Positions 1 through 9,293 of a DNA stretch of 45,392 nucleotides are shown one piece after another. This DNA is from Rhodospirillales bacterium. Its GTDB lineage: Bacteria; Pseudomonadota; Alphaproteobacteria; Rhodospirillales; UBA2165. The first letter of the stretch is position 1, and the number at the start of each line of letters is the position of its first letter. The translations under genes were made by a program, and so were the position numbers. The notes beneath the pieces were generated by a model. That model saw only the letters and a program-made list of their open reading frames with translations. It was not told where the DNA came from and did not search any database. The stretch covers positions 1 through 45,392 of the forward strand of contig JAJDXO010000059.1 of the NCBI GenBank assembly GCA_022823235.1, written 5' to 3'.

Positions 1-99
1 AAACCGCCAAAGGTCGCCACCACCGCCTGCATGCGAAAACTCATCGTCATCCTCAACGCCATGGTCCGGGACAATCAACCCTGGCAAACAGCCACATGA
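1..99 (+). mobile_element. 3' end of an IS110-type transposase gene (partial)
   Basis: Frame 1 is open from the window edge to a TGA at 97-99 and encodes 32 residues. It contains MRKLIVILNAMVRDNQPW, which resembles the C-terminal end of IS110/IS116/IS902 transposases (MRKLL-ILNAMLRD-QPW). Only the tail is visible, so completeness and family cannot be settled here. Transposition would be DNA-based with a DEDD catalytic domain encoded upstream of the window. The hairpin repeats just downstream may belong to the element's surroundings. Confidence 0.6.
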
Positions 100-120
100 A
101 AAAAACGCCGAACACAGTTG

Positions 121-190
121 CTCTCCCGCCAGGGGAGAGGGCCAAAAGAAAACCCCCTCCCCCTCGAAGGGGGAGGGTTGGGGTGGGGGT
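121..190. repeat. REP-like double hairpin
   Basis: Two perfect hairpins lie between the transposase end and mfd. The first pairs CTCTCCC (121-127) with GGGAGAG (133-139). The second pairs CCCTCCCCCT (155-164) with AGGGGGAGGG (168-177) across a CGA loop and is followed by a G-rich GGTTGGGGTGGGGGT tail. This resembles the dispersed REP/BIME-type repeats common between alphaproteobacterial genes. It could also help terminate mfd transcription, which arrives from the right. No other gene is seen in 100-266. Confidence 0.6.
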
Positions 191-266
191 GATATGAAAT
201 TCCCCCTCGCCCGGCACCGCCCTCATCGCCACAACACTCCTATGGCGGCTCAATCGAGTACAGACC

Positions 267-3200
267 CTAGCCCGCCGCCGCAATCGCCGAGAGCTCCCGT
301 GCCAGGTAGCGGACGCCGTCGAAGCGTTCGGGCGCCGTTTCCCATCTCCGCATGAAGACCAGGCTGTGATCCGGGCGCAGCTTGGCCGTGCCGGCCTGCG
401 CGGTGATGAACTCGACCAGTCCAGCCGGATTTGCGAATTCGTTTTTCCGGAACGAAACCACGGCCCCCTTGGGACCGGCCTCGATCTTCTCCACCCCGGC
501 CGACCGGCAGACGGATTTCAGCGCAACCACCTGCAACAGGTTCTCCACCTCATCCGGCAAGGACCCGAACCGGTCGATCATCTCGGCGGCGATCGCCTCG
601 ATTTCTTCGGCCGTCCGGACATTGCCCAGCCGCCGATAGAGCGACAAACGCACGCCCAGATCCGGCACATAGTCCGCCGGGATGAGCACCGGGATACCGG
701 CATCGATCTGCGGCGACCAGTGATCGGCGCTTTCGACGGCGCCGCCGGCATCGGCCCTGGCCTCCGCCACGGCCTCTTCGAGCATTTGCTGGTAGAGCTC
801 GATGCCGACCTCGCGAATATGGCCCGACTGCTCTTCGCCCAGCAGATTGCCGGCGCCGCGAATATCCAGATCGTGACTGGCGAGCATGAAGCCGGCGCCC
901 AGCGAATCCAGGGTCTGCATCACCTCCAGGCGCCGCTCCGCCGTCGCCGCCAGCAGCTGGTTCGGCGGCAGGGTAAGATAGGCGTAGGCACGGACCTTGG
1001 ACCGCCCGACCCGGCCGCGCAGCTGATAGAGCTGGGCCAATCCGAACATATCGGCGCGGTGGATGACGATGGTATTGGCTGCCGGCAGATCAAGGCCGGA
1101 TTCGACGATATTCGTGGACAGAAGCACGTCGTAGCCGCCGTCGTAGAATTCCGTCATCACCTCTTCGAGCCTGGTCGCTGCCATCCGGCCGTGCGCGACG
1201 GCGATGCGGGCCTCCGGCACCAGTTCCTCCAAGGTCTCCGCCACCCGCGCCAGGTCGGCGACCCGCGGACAGACGAAAAACACCTGCCCGCCGCGATAGC
1301 GTTCGCGCTGAATGGCTTCGCGGATTACCATCGGATCGAACGGGAGCACAAAGGTCCGAACCGCCAGCCTGTCCACCGGCGGCGTGGTGATCAGGCTCAT
1401 CTCCCGGATGCCGGTGAGCGCCATCTGCAGGGTCCTGGGGATCGGGGTCGCGGTCAGCGTGAGCACATGGACATCGGTGCGGAGCGCCTTCAGCCGTTCC
1501 TTGTGGGCCACCCCGAAATGCTGCTCCTCGTCGACGATCAGGAGGCCGAGGCGCTCGATGCGGATGGATTTAGCCAGCAGCGCGTGGGTCCCGATGACGA
1601 TGTCGAGGGTCCCGTCCGCGAGACCCATGCGCACATCTTCGGCATCCCCGGCGCCGACCAGCCGGGAAAGCTGGGCGACCCGGATGGGGAAGTGGGCGAA
1701 GCGCTGGGCGAAGACCTGATAGTGTTGGCGCGCCAGCAGTGTCGTCGGCACCACTACGGCCACCTGCCTGCCCGACAGGGCCGCCACAAAGGCCGCCCGC
1801 AAGGCCACTTCGGTCTTGCCGAACCCGACGTCGCCGCAGATCAGCCGATCCATGGGTTTGCCGGCCGCCAGGTCATCGATCACATCGGCGATCGCCTGGA
1901 GCTGGTCCTCGGTCTCCTCATAGGGGAAGCCGGCGCAAAACTCGTCATACGCGCCGTCCTGGGGCGCCATCACCTCGGCCGGGCGCAGTTCGCGGGAGGC
2001 GGCTACCTGGATCAACTGGTCGGCCATCTCCCGGATGCGTTTCTTGAGTTGGGCCTTGCGCGCCTGCCAGCCGGCCCCGCCGAGGCGATCCAGTTTGACG
2101 CCCGAGCTCTCGTCGCCGTAGCGGGATAGAACGTCGATGTTCTCCACCGGCACGAACAGCTTGTCGCCGCCGTCATAGTCGACGCGCAGGCAATCGTGCG
2201 GCGCGCCGGCGACATCGAGGGCGATCAGTTCCCGGTACCGGCCAAGCCCGTGCTCCAGGTGAACCACCAGATCACCCGCCGCCAGGGCGGACGTTTCGGC
2301 AATGAAGTTCTCCGGACGAATGCGCCGCCGCGCCCGCACCCGCAACCGTTCGCCGAGAATGTCCTGCTCGCTGACCAAGGCGATGCCGGGGGCGGTAAAT
2401 CCGCGGGCCAAATCGAGTACGGCGGTGACGATCACGGAGGCCTCGGGAGCCCGGTCCGGAGACCAATTCTCCCCCGCCGGACGGCTATCGATCCCATGCT
2501 CCGCCAGGATGCCGGCGATGCGCTCCCGCGAGCCTTCGGAGACGCAACCGATCAGGACCCGCCGGCCGCCGCGTCGGAGTTCGGCGAGGTGATCGCGTAC
2601 CACATCGAACACATTGACGTCGGTCCGGGCCCGGGCGTCGGCAAAATCACGCCCCGGCCGGCCTCCCGCATCGAGCGTACGTTCCGACCCTTCGGGCGCG
2701 GCGAACGGCGTCAGCTGGAGGGCCACCCGTCCCTCGAGCGCCGCCTGCCATTCGGCCGGCGGGACATAGAGCCGGTCGGCCGGCAGCGGGTTATAGACGG
2801 TCTCCTCGCCGGCGATGCCGCCGCCTTGAATTTCCACCCGCGCGGCATGGCATTCGGCAATCAGCTCCCACCGGGCTTCCGCCGCCTCGCCGCTTTGGTG
2901 ATCGAGGACCACCGGAATGTCCTCGGCGTATGCCATGAAGCTGGTGAGTTCGCCCGCGAACAGGGGCAGCCAATGCTCCATTCCGGCCTGCCGGCGGCCG
3001 GCGGAAATCGATTCGTAGAGATGATCGTTTTTGGCCGGCGCGCCGAACAGCTCCCGATAGCCGGTTCGGAACGCCACCACGCTTTCCCCGGTCAACTGAA
3101 GCTCGCTGACCGGTTTCACCTCGAACGAGCCCACCTTTTCGACGGTTCGCTGGCTGAAGGGCTCGAACGTCCGGATGCTCTCCAGCTCTTCATCGAAGAA

Positions 3201-3752
3201 ATCGAGCCGAAGGGGCGCCGCCGCCCCGGGCGGAAACAGATCGACAATGCCGCCCCGGACCGCGTACTCGCCGGGCTCCATGACCACTTCGGCCCGGCCG
3301 AAGCCGTTGGCGGCGAGGAAATCGAGGATGGCGGACCGGCCGGCATCCGGGCCCGGCCTCACGGTCAGGGAGGAGCCCATGAACGACGCCGGTACCGGCA
3401 CCCGCTGCAGGACCGCCGCGATGGTCGTGACCACCACTCGGGGGCCGGCCGCATCGCCGCCGGACAGTTCGGTAAGCGCATTGACCCGCGCCGCGAGGAT
3501 GTCCGGGCGGGGCGAAACGCGGTCATAGGGAAGACAGTCCCAGGCGGGAAACGAGATGATTTCCGTCGCCGGTGCAAAAAACCGCAACGCATCGATCACC
3601 GTCGCCATGCGCCGGTCGTCGCGGGCGATGAACAGCACCCCCGGCCCGTTTTGAGCCATCGACGCCAGCACGCACGCATCGAATCCTTCCGGCGCGCCCG
3701 ACAGAAAGGTACGGCCGGGGCTGTCCGGTATGTCGATCCGATCGAGCAGCAT
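267..3752 (-). CDS. mfd: transcription-repair coupling factor Mfd
   Basis: This 1161-residue protein is a normal-length Mfd. It is the ATP-driven translocase that pushes RNA polymerase stalled at DNA lesions off the template and recruits the UvrABC excision system. The N-terminal UvrB-like region comes first, then the RNA-polymerase-interacting region (around VVHLEHGLGRYREL). The helicase-type motor follows, with Walker A GDVGFGKTE near residue 640 and the Walker B type motif DEEQHFG near 740. The GRVGRSKVRAYAYL segment and the C-terminal TRCF domain complete it. The start ATG overlaps the sdhE stop by one base (TGATG), implying translational coupling. The motor region is homologous to RecG, encoded nearby on the other strand. 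Identification is secure. Confidence 0.97.
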   Translation of the reverse strand: MLLDRIDIPDSPGRTFLSGAPEGFDACVLASMAQNGPGVLFIARDDRRMATVIDALRFFAPATEIISFPAWDCLPYDRVSPRPDILAARVNALTELSGGDAAGPRVVVTTIAAVLQRVPVPASFMGSSLTVRPGPDAGRSAILDFLAANGFGRAEVVMEPGEYAVRGGIVDLFPPGAAAPLRLDFFDEELESIRTFEPFSQRTVEKVGSFEVKPVSELQLTGESVVAFRTGYRELFGAPAKNDHLYESISAGRRQAGMEHWLPLFAGELTSFMAYAEDIPVVLDHQSGEAAEARWELIAECHAARVEIQGGGIAGEETVYNPLPADRLYVPPAEWQAALEGRVALQLTPFAAPEGSERTLDAGGRPGRDFADARARTDVNVFDVVRDHLAELRRGGRRVLIGCVSEGSRERIAGILAEHGIDSRPAGENWSPDRAPEASVIVTAVLDLARGFTAPGIALVSEQDILGERLRVRARRRIRPENFIAETSALAAGDLVVHLEHGLGRYRELIALDVAGAPHDCLRVDYDGGDKLFVPVENIDVLSRYGDESSGVKLDRLGGAGWQARKAQLKKRIREMADQLIQVAASRELRPAEVMAPQDGAYDEFCAGFPYEETEDQLQAIADVIDDLAAGKPMDRLICGDVGFGKTEVALRAAFVAALSGRQVAVVVPTTLLARQHYQVFAQRFAHFPIRVAQLSRLVGAGDAEDVRMGLADGTLDIVIGTHALLAKSIRIERLGLLIVDEEQHFGVAHKERLKALRTDVHVLTLTATPIPRTLQMALTGIREMSLITTPPVDRLAVRTFVLPFDPMVIREAIQRERYRGGQVFFVCPRVADLARVAETLEELVPEARIAVAHGRMAATRLEEVMTEFYDGGYDVLLSTNIVESGLDLPAANTIVIHRADMFGLAQLYQLRGRVGRSKVRAYAYLTLPPNQLLAATAERRLEVMQTLDSLGAGFMLASHDLDIRGAGNLLGEEQSGHIREVGIELYQQMLEEAVAEARADAGGAVESADHWSPQIDAGIPVLIPADYVPDLGVRLSLYRRLGNVRTAEEIEAIAAEMIDRFGSLPDEVENLLQVVALKSVCRSAGVEKIEAGPKGAVVSFRKNEFANPAGLVEFITAQAGTAKLRPDHSLVFMRRWETAPERFDGVRYLARELSAIAAAG

Positions 3753-4003
3753 CAGAGCGATCGGGTATAACTCAGGAGGCGGTCCATGAGGCCGCCTTGC
3801 CGATCCGCCGGAATGTCTTCCTTCCCGGTGAGCCAGTTCATCAGGTCGACGTCGGACTCGTCGAGAACACGTTCAAACTCCGCCAGCTCGTTCGCGTTCA
3901 GTTGAGCCAGATATTCCCCGGCAAAGCCGCCCATCAACCGGTCGGCCTCCTTGGTTCCGCGGTGGGTGGCCCGGTACATCAGCCGTTTCCGAATTGCATC
4001 CAT
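3752..4003 (-). CDS. sdhE: FAD assembly factor SdhE (succinate dehydrogenase)
   Basis: This 83-residue protein has the size and signature of the SdhE/YgfY/Sdh5 family, which helps attach FAD covalently to the flavoprotein subunit of succinate dehydrogenase. The conserved RGTKEAD segment near residues 15-21 carries the RGxxE motif needed for flavinylation. The rest is the expected small helical bundle (ELAEFERVLDESDVDLMNWLTGKE). It is the first gene of a two-gene unit with mfd and is divergent from recG, an arrangement found in many alphaproteobacteria. The 82-bp gap to recG must hold both promoters. No clear boxes were assigned. Confidence 0.93.
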   Translation of the reverse strand: MDAIRKRLMYRATHRGTKEADRLMGGFAGEYLAQLNANELAEFERVLDESDVDLMNWLTGKEDIPADRQGGLMDRLLSYTRSL

Positions 4004-4085
4004 TTCACGGGCCGCCAGCCTATACTCGCGCTTGGGCCCAGGATATAAATCGTCCAGGGGCTCCTGTCAGCCCCGGCACAGGTTC

Positions 4086-6167
4086 ATGAGACCCGAAATC
4101 CTGTTTCCCATCTTTGCCCCCGTCACCTCCCTGAAAGGGGTCGGGCCGAGGATCGCCAAGCTGATCGAGGGGATTGCCGGCCCTCACATCGCCGATCTGT
4201 TCTGGCACCTGCCGAGCGGTCTGATCGACCGCCGGTTCGCGCCGAGGATCGCCGATGCGCCGTCCGGCGTTATCGCGACGATCACGGTGGACGTGGTGTC
4301 CCATCACCCGCCGCCCAACCGGCGCCTGCCCTACAAAATCACCTGCGAGGACGAGACCGGCCGCATGTCGCTGGTCTTCTTTCATGCGCGCGCCGATTAC
4401 CTGAACAACATCCTGCCCGAGGGCGAGACGCGGGTCGTTAGCGGCAAGGTCGAGCGCTTCAACGATGAAATCCAGATGGCCCATCCGGATCACGTGGGCA
4501 CCCCGGCGGAGCGCGACAAGCTGCAGGCGGTGGAGCCGGTCTATCCGCTGACCCAGGGCCTGTCCCTGAAAGTGCTGTCCAAGGCGATCGGCGCCGCCCT
4601 GCCTCTGGCTCCCGACCTCCCCGAATGGCTCGATCCGGCATTCCGGAAGAAACATTCCTGGCCGGCATGGCGGGAATCGCTGGAAACCCTGCACAGCCCC
4701 GAAACCGAGGATGATCTGTCGCCGGAAACGCCGGCGCGCTGCCGGCTCGCCTACGACGAACTGCTCGCCAACCAGCTGGCGCTGGCTCTGGTGCGGGCGC
4801 ATATGCGGCGCCAGCGGGGACGTTCCACGACCGGCACGGGCGTGCTCAGGAACAAGGTTCTGGCCGCCCTCCCCTGGCGGCTGACCAACTCCCAGTCCCG
4901 GGCGCTCGACGAGATCACGGCGGATATGGCATCGGATGCCCGCATGCACCGGCTGCTGCAGGGTGACGTGGGCTCCGGCAAGACGGTGGTTGCGCTGCTG
5001 TCCATGCTGGCGGCGGTCGAGGATGGCGGCCAGGCGGTGATACTCGCGCCGACGGAAATACTGGCCCGCCAGCACCTGGCGACCATCGCGCCGTTAGTCG
5101 AAGCCGCGGGCATTCGGGCGGAGATCCTGACCGGACGGGAAAAAGGCAGGAACCGGGACGGCATCCTGGCGCGGCTGGCCGACGGGACGACCTCCATCGC
5201 GGTGGGCACCCATGCCCTGATCCAGACGGGAGTGGAATTCGACAAGCTGACCATGGCGGTCATCGACGAACAGCATCGCTTCGGGGTTCACCAGCGGCTG
5301 CTGCTGGCCGAAAAGGGAGCCGCCGTCGATATTCTGGTAATGACGGCAACGCCCATTCCCCGGACCCTGATGCTCACCGCCTATGGCGACATGGAGGTCT
5401 CGAAACTCTCGGAAAAGCCGGCCGGGCGCCAGCCCATCGATACCCGGACCATCTCGCTTTCGCGGTTGTCCGAGGTGACCGCCGCCATCCGGCGGGCGCT
5501 TGAAACGGACGCCCGGATTTATTGGGTCTGCCCGTTGGTCGAGGAATCGGAGAAGGTCGACCTGTCCGCGGCGGAGGACCGCGCCGAGCAGTTGCGCCGG
5601 CAGTTCGGGGATCGGGTGATGCTGGTCCATGGCCGGATGAAGGGCGCCGATAAGGACAAAGTGATGGCCGCTTTCGCAGACGGAAGCGCCCGCATTTTGG
5701 TGGCAACCACCGTCATCGAGGTGGGCGTGGATGTCCCCGAAGCGACCATCATGGTGGTCGAGCACGCCGAACGCTTCGGGCTGGCCCAACTGCACCAGCT
5801 TCGCGGCCGCATCGGCCGGGGCGAAAAACCATCCACCTGCCTGCTGCTCTACGGCGACGGGCTGACCGAGACCGCCCGGTCGCGGCTCAAAATCCTGCGT
5901 GAATCCGAAGACGGCTTCCGGATCGCCGAGGAGGATCTGCGGCTCAGGGGCGCCGGCGAACTCCTGGGCACGCGGCAAAGCGGCTTGCCGGAGTTCCGCA
6001 TCGCCGATCTGGCCGTTCATGACGACCTGCTCGCCGCCGCCCGGGACGACGCGCAGCTGATTCTCAACCGCAATCCCGGCCTGCGGGACGAGCGCGGCGA
6101 GGCCTTGAGAACTCTGTTGTATCTGTTCGAGCGGGATGCGGCGGTGCGGTTTATTCGCTCGGGCTAG
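4086..6167 (+). CDS. recG: ATP-dependent DNA helicase RecG
   Basis: The product is 693 residues from the ATG at 4086 (MRPEILFPIFAPVTSLKGVG), the normal length for RecG. The open frame extends upstream to 3951, but that part overlaps sdhE and has no RecG similarity. RecG remodels stalled replication forks and Holliday junctions. The N-terminal wedge/OB-fold region is followed by helicase domain 1, with Walker A GDVGSGKT near residue 295 and DEQHRFG near 393. Domain 2 contains the LHQLRGRIGRGE motif and the TRG-type tail. A 6-bp hairpin (GGGGCT/AGCCCC, 4057-4074) sits in the leader just before the start. The last 17 bases overlap the end of the convergent DUF502 gene. Confidence 0.97.
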   Translation: MRPEILFPIFAPVTSLKGVGPRIAKLIEGIAGPHIADLFWHLPSGLIDRRFAPRIADAPSGVIATITVDVVSHHPPPNRRLPYKITCEDETGRMSLVFFHARADYLNNILPEGETRVVSGKVERFNDEIQMAHPDHVGTPAERDKLQAVEPVYPLTQGLSLKVLSKAIGAALPLAPDLPEWLDPAFRKKHSWPAWRESLETLHSPETEDDLSPETPARCRLAYDELLANQLALALVRAHMRRQRGRSTTGTGVLRNKVLAALPWRLTNSQSRALDEITADMASDARMHRLLQGDVGSGKTVVALLSMLAAVEDGGQAVILAPTEILARQHLATIAPLVEAAGIRAEILTGREKGRNRDGILARLADGTTSIAVGTHALIQTGVEFDKLTMAVIDEQHRFGVHQRLLLAEKGAAVDILVMTATPIPRTLMLTAYGDMEVSKLSEKPAGRQPIDTRTISLSRLSEVTAAIRRALETDARIYWVCPLVEESEKVDLSAAEDRAEQLRRQFGDRVMLVHGRMKGADKDKVMAAFADGSARILVATTVIEVGVDVPEATIMVVEHAERFGLAQLHQLRGRIGRGEKPSTCLLLYGDGLTETARSRLKILRESEDGFRIAEEDLRLRGAGELLGTRQSGLPEFRIADLAVHDDLLAAARDDAQLILNRNPGLRDERGEALRTLLYLFERDAAVRFIRSG

Positions 6168-6960
6168 GTTCGCGCTCCTTGGGCACCAGCACCGGGGTTT
6201 TTTCCTTTTCCCGGAGCACGTCCAGATCTTCAAAGGTGGCGGCTGAAACCCGCGGCGTGCGCTTCTCCGATTCGGGCCGCTGATCCGGGGGCGTGACGAT
6301 GCCGCCGGAAATCACCATTTTGATCGCGTCCTCGACCGCCATGTCTAAATGCACCACGTCTTTCCTGGGGACGAAGAGCAAGAACCCAGACGTCGGGTTC
6401 GGGGTGGTCGGCAGAAAGATGTTCACCGTCTCCTCCGCCGTCAGGTTCTGGACCTCTTCCTTGGTGGTACCGGTGATAAAGCCGATCGCCCAGATACCGC
6501 GGCGCGGATATTCGACAAGGACCGCTTCGCGGAACGCCTGGGACTGCTGTGCGAGCACGGTTTCGAAGACTTGCTTGGTCGCGTTGTAAACGCTCCGGAT
6601 GACCGGCATCCGGTTGAGCAGCCCTTCGCCCGTCCGGACCAGGTAACGGCCCACCAATCCGGCCGTCAACGAACCGATCAGGGTCACGACGATCAGCAGG
6701 ACCAGGAGGCCCAATCCGGGGATGGAAAACGGCAGGTACGTCTCGGGGTTGTACTGCGCCGGGATAAGAGGCGTAACGGTCTCATCGACCAGATTGATAA
6801 ACGCCCAGGCCACCCAGCCGGTAATGGCGATCGGCGCCGTCACCAGGACGCCGGCCAGGAAGTAACCTCTGAGCCGCGCGCCAAATCCGGTGCCATACCG
6901 CCGCCGCGCGCGGGCTCGTACCAGCTTCCTTCTGGCCTTGTTGCGTGGTCGCTTCGCCAT
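6151..6960 (-). CDS. DUF502 family membrane protein
   Basis: A 269-residue protein from the second Met (MAKRPRNKARRKLVRARARR); an upstream in-frame ATG at 6990 is possible. A very basic N-terminus is followed by two membrane segments (YFLAGVLVTAPIAITGWVAWAFI and IPGLGLLVLLIVVTLIGSLTAG). A soluble domain follows, with the DUF502 features NRMPVIRSVYNATKQVFETV, VLVEYPRRGIWAIGFITG and FLPTTPNPTSGFLLFVP. The family is common in alphaproteobacteria and plants, and no biochemical role is established that I can name. It is often found near recG. Here the two genes converge and overlap by 17 bp. Confidence 0.85.
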   Translation of the reverse strand: MAKRPRNKARRKLVRARARRRYGTGFGARLRGYFLAGVLVTAPIAITGWVAWAFINLVDETVTPLIPAQYNPETYLPFSIPGLGLLVLLIVVTLIGSLTAGLVGRYLVRTGEGLLNRMPVIRSVYNATKQVFETVLAQQSQAFREAVLVEYPRRGIWAIGFITGTTKEEVQNLTAEETVNIFLPTTPNPTSGFLLFVPRKDVVHLDMAVEDAIKMVISGGIVTPPDQRPESEKRTPRVSAATFEDLDVLREKEKTPVLVPKEREPSPSE

Positions 6961-7213
6961 TGGCTGCCTCACCAAAATGTGGCGTCTCACTGGGGGCGAG
7001 CGGGAGCGTTATCCGTTATTTATCCGGCGCAAAGCGGAATGCAATGGCCCGACGCCACCCGGCCACGAAATACCCGCCGGCTCCCCGCCGGCAATCCGAG
7101 CTACAAATTTAGCGCACGTCATGATACGCGATTCTGCTACAAGCATACCCGAAATTCAGGCATTGCAGCGACACGGAAAACCGAAACCTCCGGTTTTATT
7201 GGAGTATCCGAAT

Positions 7214-7666
7214 ATGGACGAATCCACGACCGCCGGCCGTCACTACCCGGATAGGCCGTTTGTCGGTGTTGGGGCCGTTGTCTGGCACGGCGGCCGTTTT
7301 CTGCTGATCAAGCGGGGAAAACCGCCGCGCCGGGGACAATGGAGTATCCCGGGCGGCGGCCAGGAACTCGGCGAATCACTGGAAGAGGCCGCAATTCGCG
7401 AGGTTCGGGAGGAAACCGGATTACGGGTTAAAATCGTCGGTCTCGTCGATGCCGTCGATTCCATCAGCCGCGATGCCGGCGGCCGGGTGAATTTCCACAT
7501 GACCTTGATCGACTACTGTGCGGTCGCCGAAACGGACGCCGCGGTTGCCGGATCGGATGCCGCCGATGTCGGCTGGTTCGGCCTGGAGGATTTGGCAGGT
7601 CTGGCCCTGTGGTCCGAGACCGAGCGAATCATCAGGGAATCACGCTCTCTCCTCGATAAGGGATAA
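7214..7666 (+). CDS. Nudix hydrolase (ADP-ribose pyrophosphatase-like)
   Basis: A 150-residue protein from the ATG at 7214, preceded at good distance by GGAG. The open frame extends further upstream, but that part lacks family similarity. A full Nudix box occupies residues 48-70 (GGQELGE, then REVREETGL), matching GX5EX7REUXEEXGU. The enzyme should therefore bind Mg2+ and hydrolyse a nucleoside diphosphate linked to another moiety. The segment VGAVVWHGGRFLLIKRGKPP and the short length resemble ADP-ribose pyrophosphatase or MutT-like members. The exact substrate cannot be read from sequence. It stands alone between the divergent DUF502 gene and the ACT gene. A GCGCCCCGGGGCGC palindrome at 7684-7697 follows the stop. 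Confidence 0.9.
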   Translation: MDESTTAGRHYPDRPFVGVGAVVWHGGRFLLIKRGKPPRRGQWSIPGGGQELGESLEEAAIREVREETGLRVKIVGLVDAVDSISRDAGGRVNFHMTLIDYCAVAETDAAVAGSDAADVGWFGLEDLAGLALWSETERIIRESRSLLDKG

Positions 7667-7766
7667 GTCGCGTCCCTCCCATCGCGCCCCGGGGCGCCCG
7701 GTTTGACAGCGGGAGCATATCCGCTGCACGTTGTCGGCGAGGCAAACATTGAACGAGGGCGCGCCC

Positions 7767-8297
7767 GTGAGCCATAACGTCTTGGTATCCGTATTTTGTC
7801 CCGACCGGACCGGCCTTATCGCCGACCTGACCGGGGCACTGTTCGATCTCGGCGCCAATCTCGGTGACACCAATTTCGCCGTTTTGGGCAGCGGGGCCGA
7901 GTTCACCGCGGTTTGCGAAATTCCGGATTCGCTCACCGGGGACGACGTCGCAGCCGCCCTCGAACGGGTGCCCGATGTCGCGAACGGGAAGCTGAGCATT
8001 GCGCCCTTCACCCTCGAGCCGTTCCATGGCGAAACCGGCCGGATCACCCACCGCGTGACCGTCAGCGGCGGTGACCGGCCCGGGCTGATCGCCCGGCTCT
8101 CGGAAGCGTTCGTGGAATTCGATGCAAACGTCGTCCGGTTATCCTCGGAAAAGACGCCGGACGGCAATTACAATGTCCGCTTTTCAGTCTGGATCCCAGG
8201 CGACCGCGCGGCGGCCTGCCTGGCGACCATCGCCAATACGGCCGAGAACATGCAGCTCTCGTGTCATGTGGAGGGAATGCTGAACCAGCCGGCCTGA
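7767..8297 (+). CDS. GcvR-like double ACT-domain protein
   Basis: A 176-residue protein made of two ACT domains (about residues 4-75 and 90-165). Each opens with the typical V-V-CPDRTGLIADLTG or VSGGDRPGLIARLSEAF pattern. This is the architecture of the glycine cleavage regulator GcvR, which acts by binding another regulator and sensing an amino acid. Whether this copy does so is inference. I chose the GTG at 7767 because GAGG lies nine bases upstream and the protein then starts SHNVLVSVFCPDRTGL. TTG codons at 7731 and 7749 are alternatives. The gene ends two bases before the end of the convergent Usp gene. Confidence 0.8.
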   Translation: MSHNVLVSVFCPDRTGLIADLTGALFDLGANLGDTNFAVLGSGAEFTAVCEIPDSLTGDDVAAALERVPDVANGKLSIAPFTLEPFHGETGRITHRVTVSGGDRPGLIARLSEAFVEFDANVVRLSSEKTPDGNYNVRFSVWIPGDRAAACLATIANTAENMQLSCHVEGMLNQPA

Positions 8298-8299
8298 TC

Positions 8300-9280
8300 C
8301 TAGCGAACCACCATCACCGACTTATTGGCGTATTCCAGGACCTTGAAGGCCACACTCCCCATAAAGAACCGCTTGAGGCCCGTCCTGCCCGTCTCGCCCA
8401 CCAAAATAAGAGAGTAGTCCTCGCCCGCCTCGATGATCTGCTCGACGGGATTGCCCGTACGCACGAATGCGTTGCGGACCTCAAGGTCCTCTTCCTCGAT
8501 GACCGCCACCGCTTCATCGACGTACCGCTGCGCCTCGGGCCGGCTCTCGTCATCGAGGGCTACCGACATGACGGAAATGTTCTTGAGTTCCGTTCGGTGA
8601 ACCATCCGGGCCGATTTGCGCACCATCGCCAGGGCCTGCTCGGAGCCGTCGGTGCATACCAAGTGGCCGTGACCGCGACGCAGATCCCGGGCGACAAGCA
8701 CCGAGCAGGGTGCGTGCATGGCCACCTTTTCGGCAATTGCCGGATCCCATAAGACTTTGGCGATCCCGCCCGATTTGCCGGAGGCGCCGATGATTATCAG
8801 GTTGTAGGGACCGAGCTCATACTGGTCCAATATCCCGGCGGCAACCGACGGCGCCACCTTCAGTTTGAGCACGATGGATTTGCCGGTTTCGCTGCGATAC
8901 TCGATCTTGTTGTCGCCGAGCGGGTCGCCGTCAACATCCGTATGGGTAAATTTCTCTCCCCAGTTGGACGCCATTTCACCCAGTTCGATGAGTTGGTCCC
9001 GTCCCTTCTTCAGATACTGAATGCCCGGCAGTTCCAAACCCCAGTTGAGCATGTTCTCACGGGCCACTCTGACCTGAAGGCCGCCGGTCCGCATGCCCTG
9101 ATCGACGGGGCGCACGTAAAGCAGAATGACATCGGCATCTTCGGCGTGGCCGGTGTCCGCGGCGTAACGCAGACCGCGATAGCTCTCGTCCGAGCCATCC
9201 ACGCACGCAAGAACCCGGAACCGTTTCTTGCGCTCCTCGAGAATTTGCTCGGGAGTCAGTTCTTCCGTGACGTCGGCCAT
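8300..9280 (-). CDS. tandem UspA-domain universal stress protein
   Basis: A 326-residue protein with two universal stress protein domains. The first (about residues 20-175) begins FRVLACVDGSDESYRGLRYA and ends with GPYNLIIIGASGKSGG and APCSVLVARDL. The second begins HLVCTDGSEQALAMV and ends LVGETGRTGLKRFFMGSVAFKVLEYANKSVMVVR. Its G-2x-G-9x-GS loop is the ATP-binding signature of UspFG/UspA-type proteins. The first domain carries an unusual insertion (TDVDGDPLGDNKIEYRSE). The gene is the last of the tkt-aldolase-rpe-transporter group, 13 bases after the transporter. This fits a cytoplasmic partner or stress sensor for carbon flux, but its role is unproven. Confidence 0.88.
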   Translation of the reverse strand: MADVTEELTPEQILEERKKRFRVLACVDGSDESYRGLRYAADTGHAEDADVILLYVRPVDQGMRTGGLQVRVARENMLNWGLELPGIQYLKKGRDQLIELGEMASNWGEKFTHTDVDGDPLGDNKIEYRSETGKSIVLKLKVAPSVAAGILDQYELGPYNLIIIGASGKSGGIAKVLWDPAIAEKVAMHAPCSVLVARDLRRGHGHLVCTDGSEQALAMVRKSARMVHRTELKNISVMSVALDDESRPEAQRYVDEAVAVIEEEDLEVRNAFVRTGNPVEQIIEAGEDYSLILVGETGRTGLKRFFMGSVAFKVLEYANKSVMVVR

Positions 9281-9293
9281 GCCGACCTCTCCC

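Noticed and set aside
366-2129. 587-codon plus-strand open frame opposite mfd
   Set aside because: It lies wholly antisense to the clear mfd gene. Low stop frequency in GC-rich DNA explains it, and the product has no recognisable domain.
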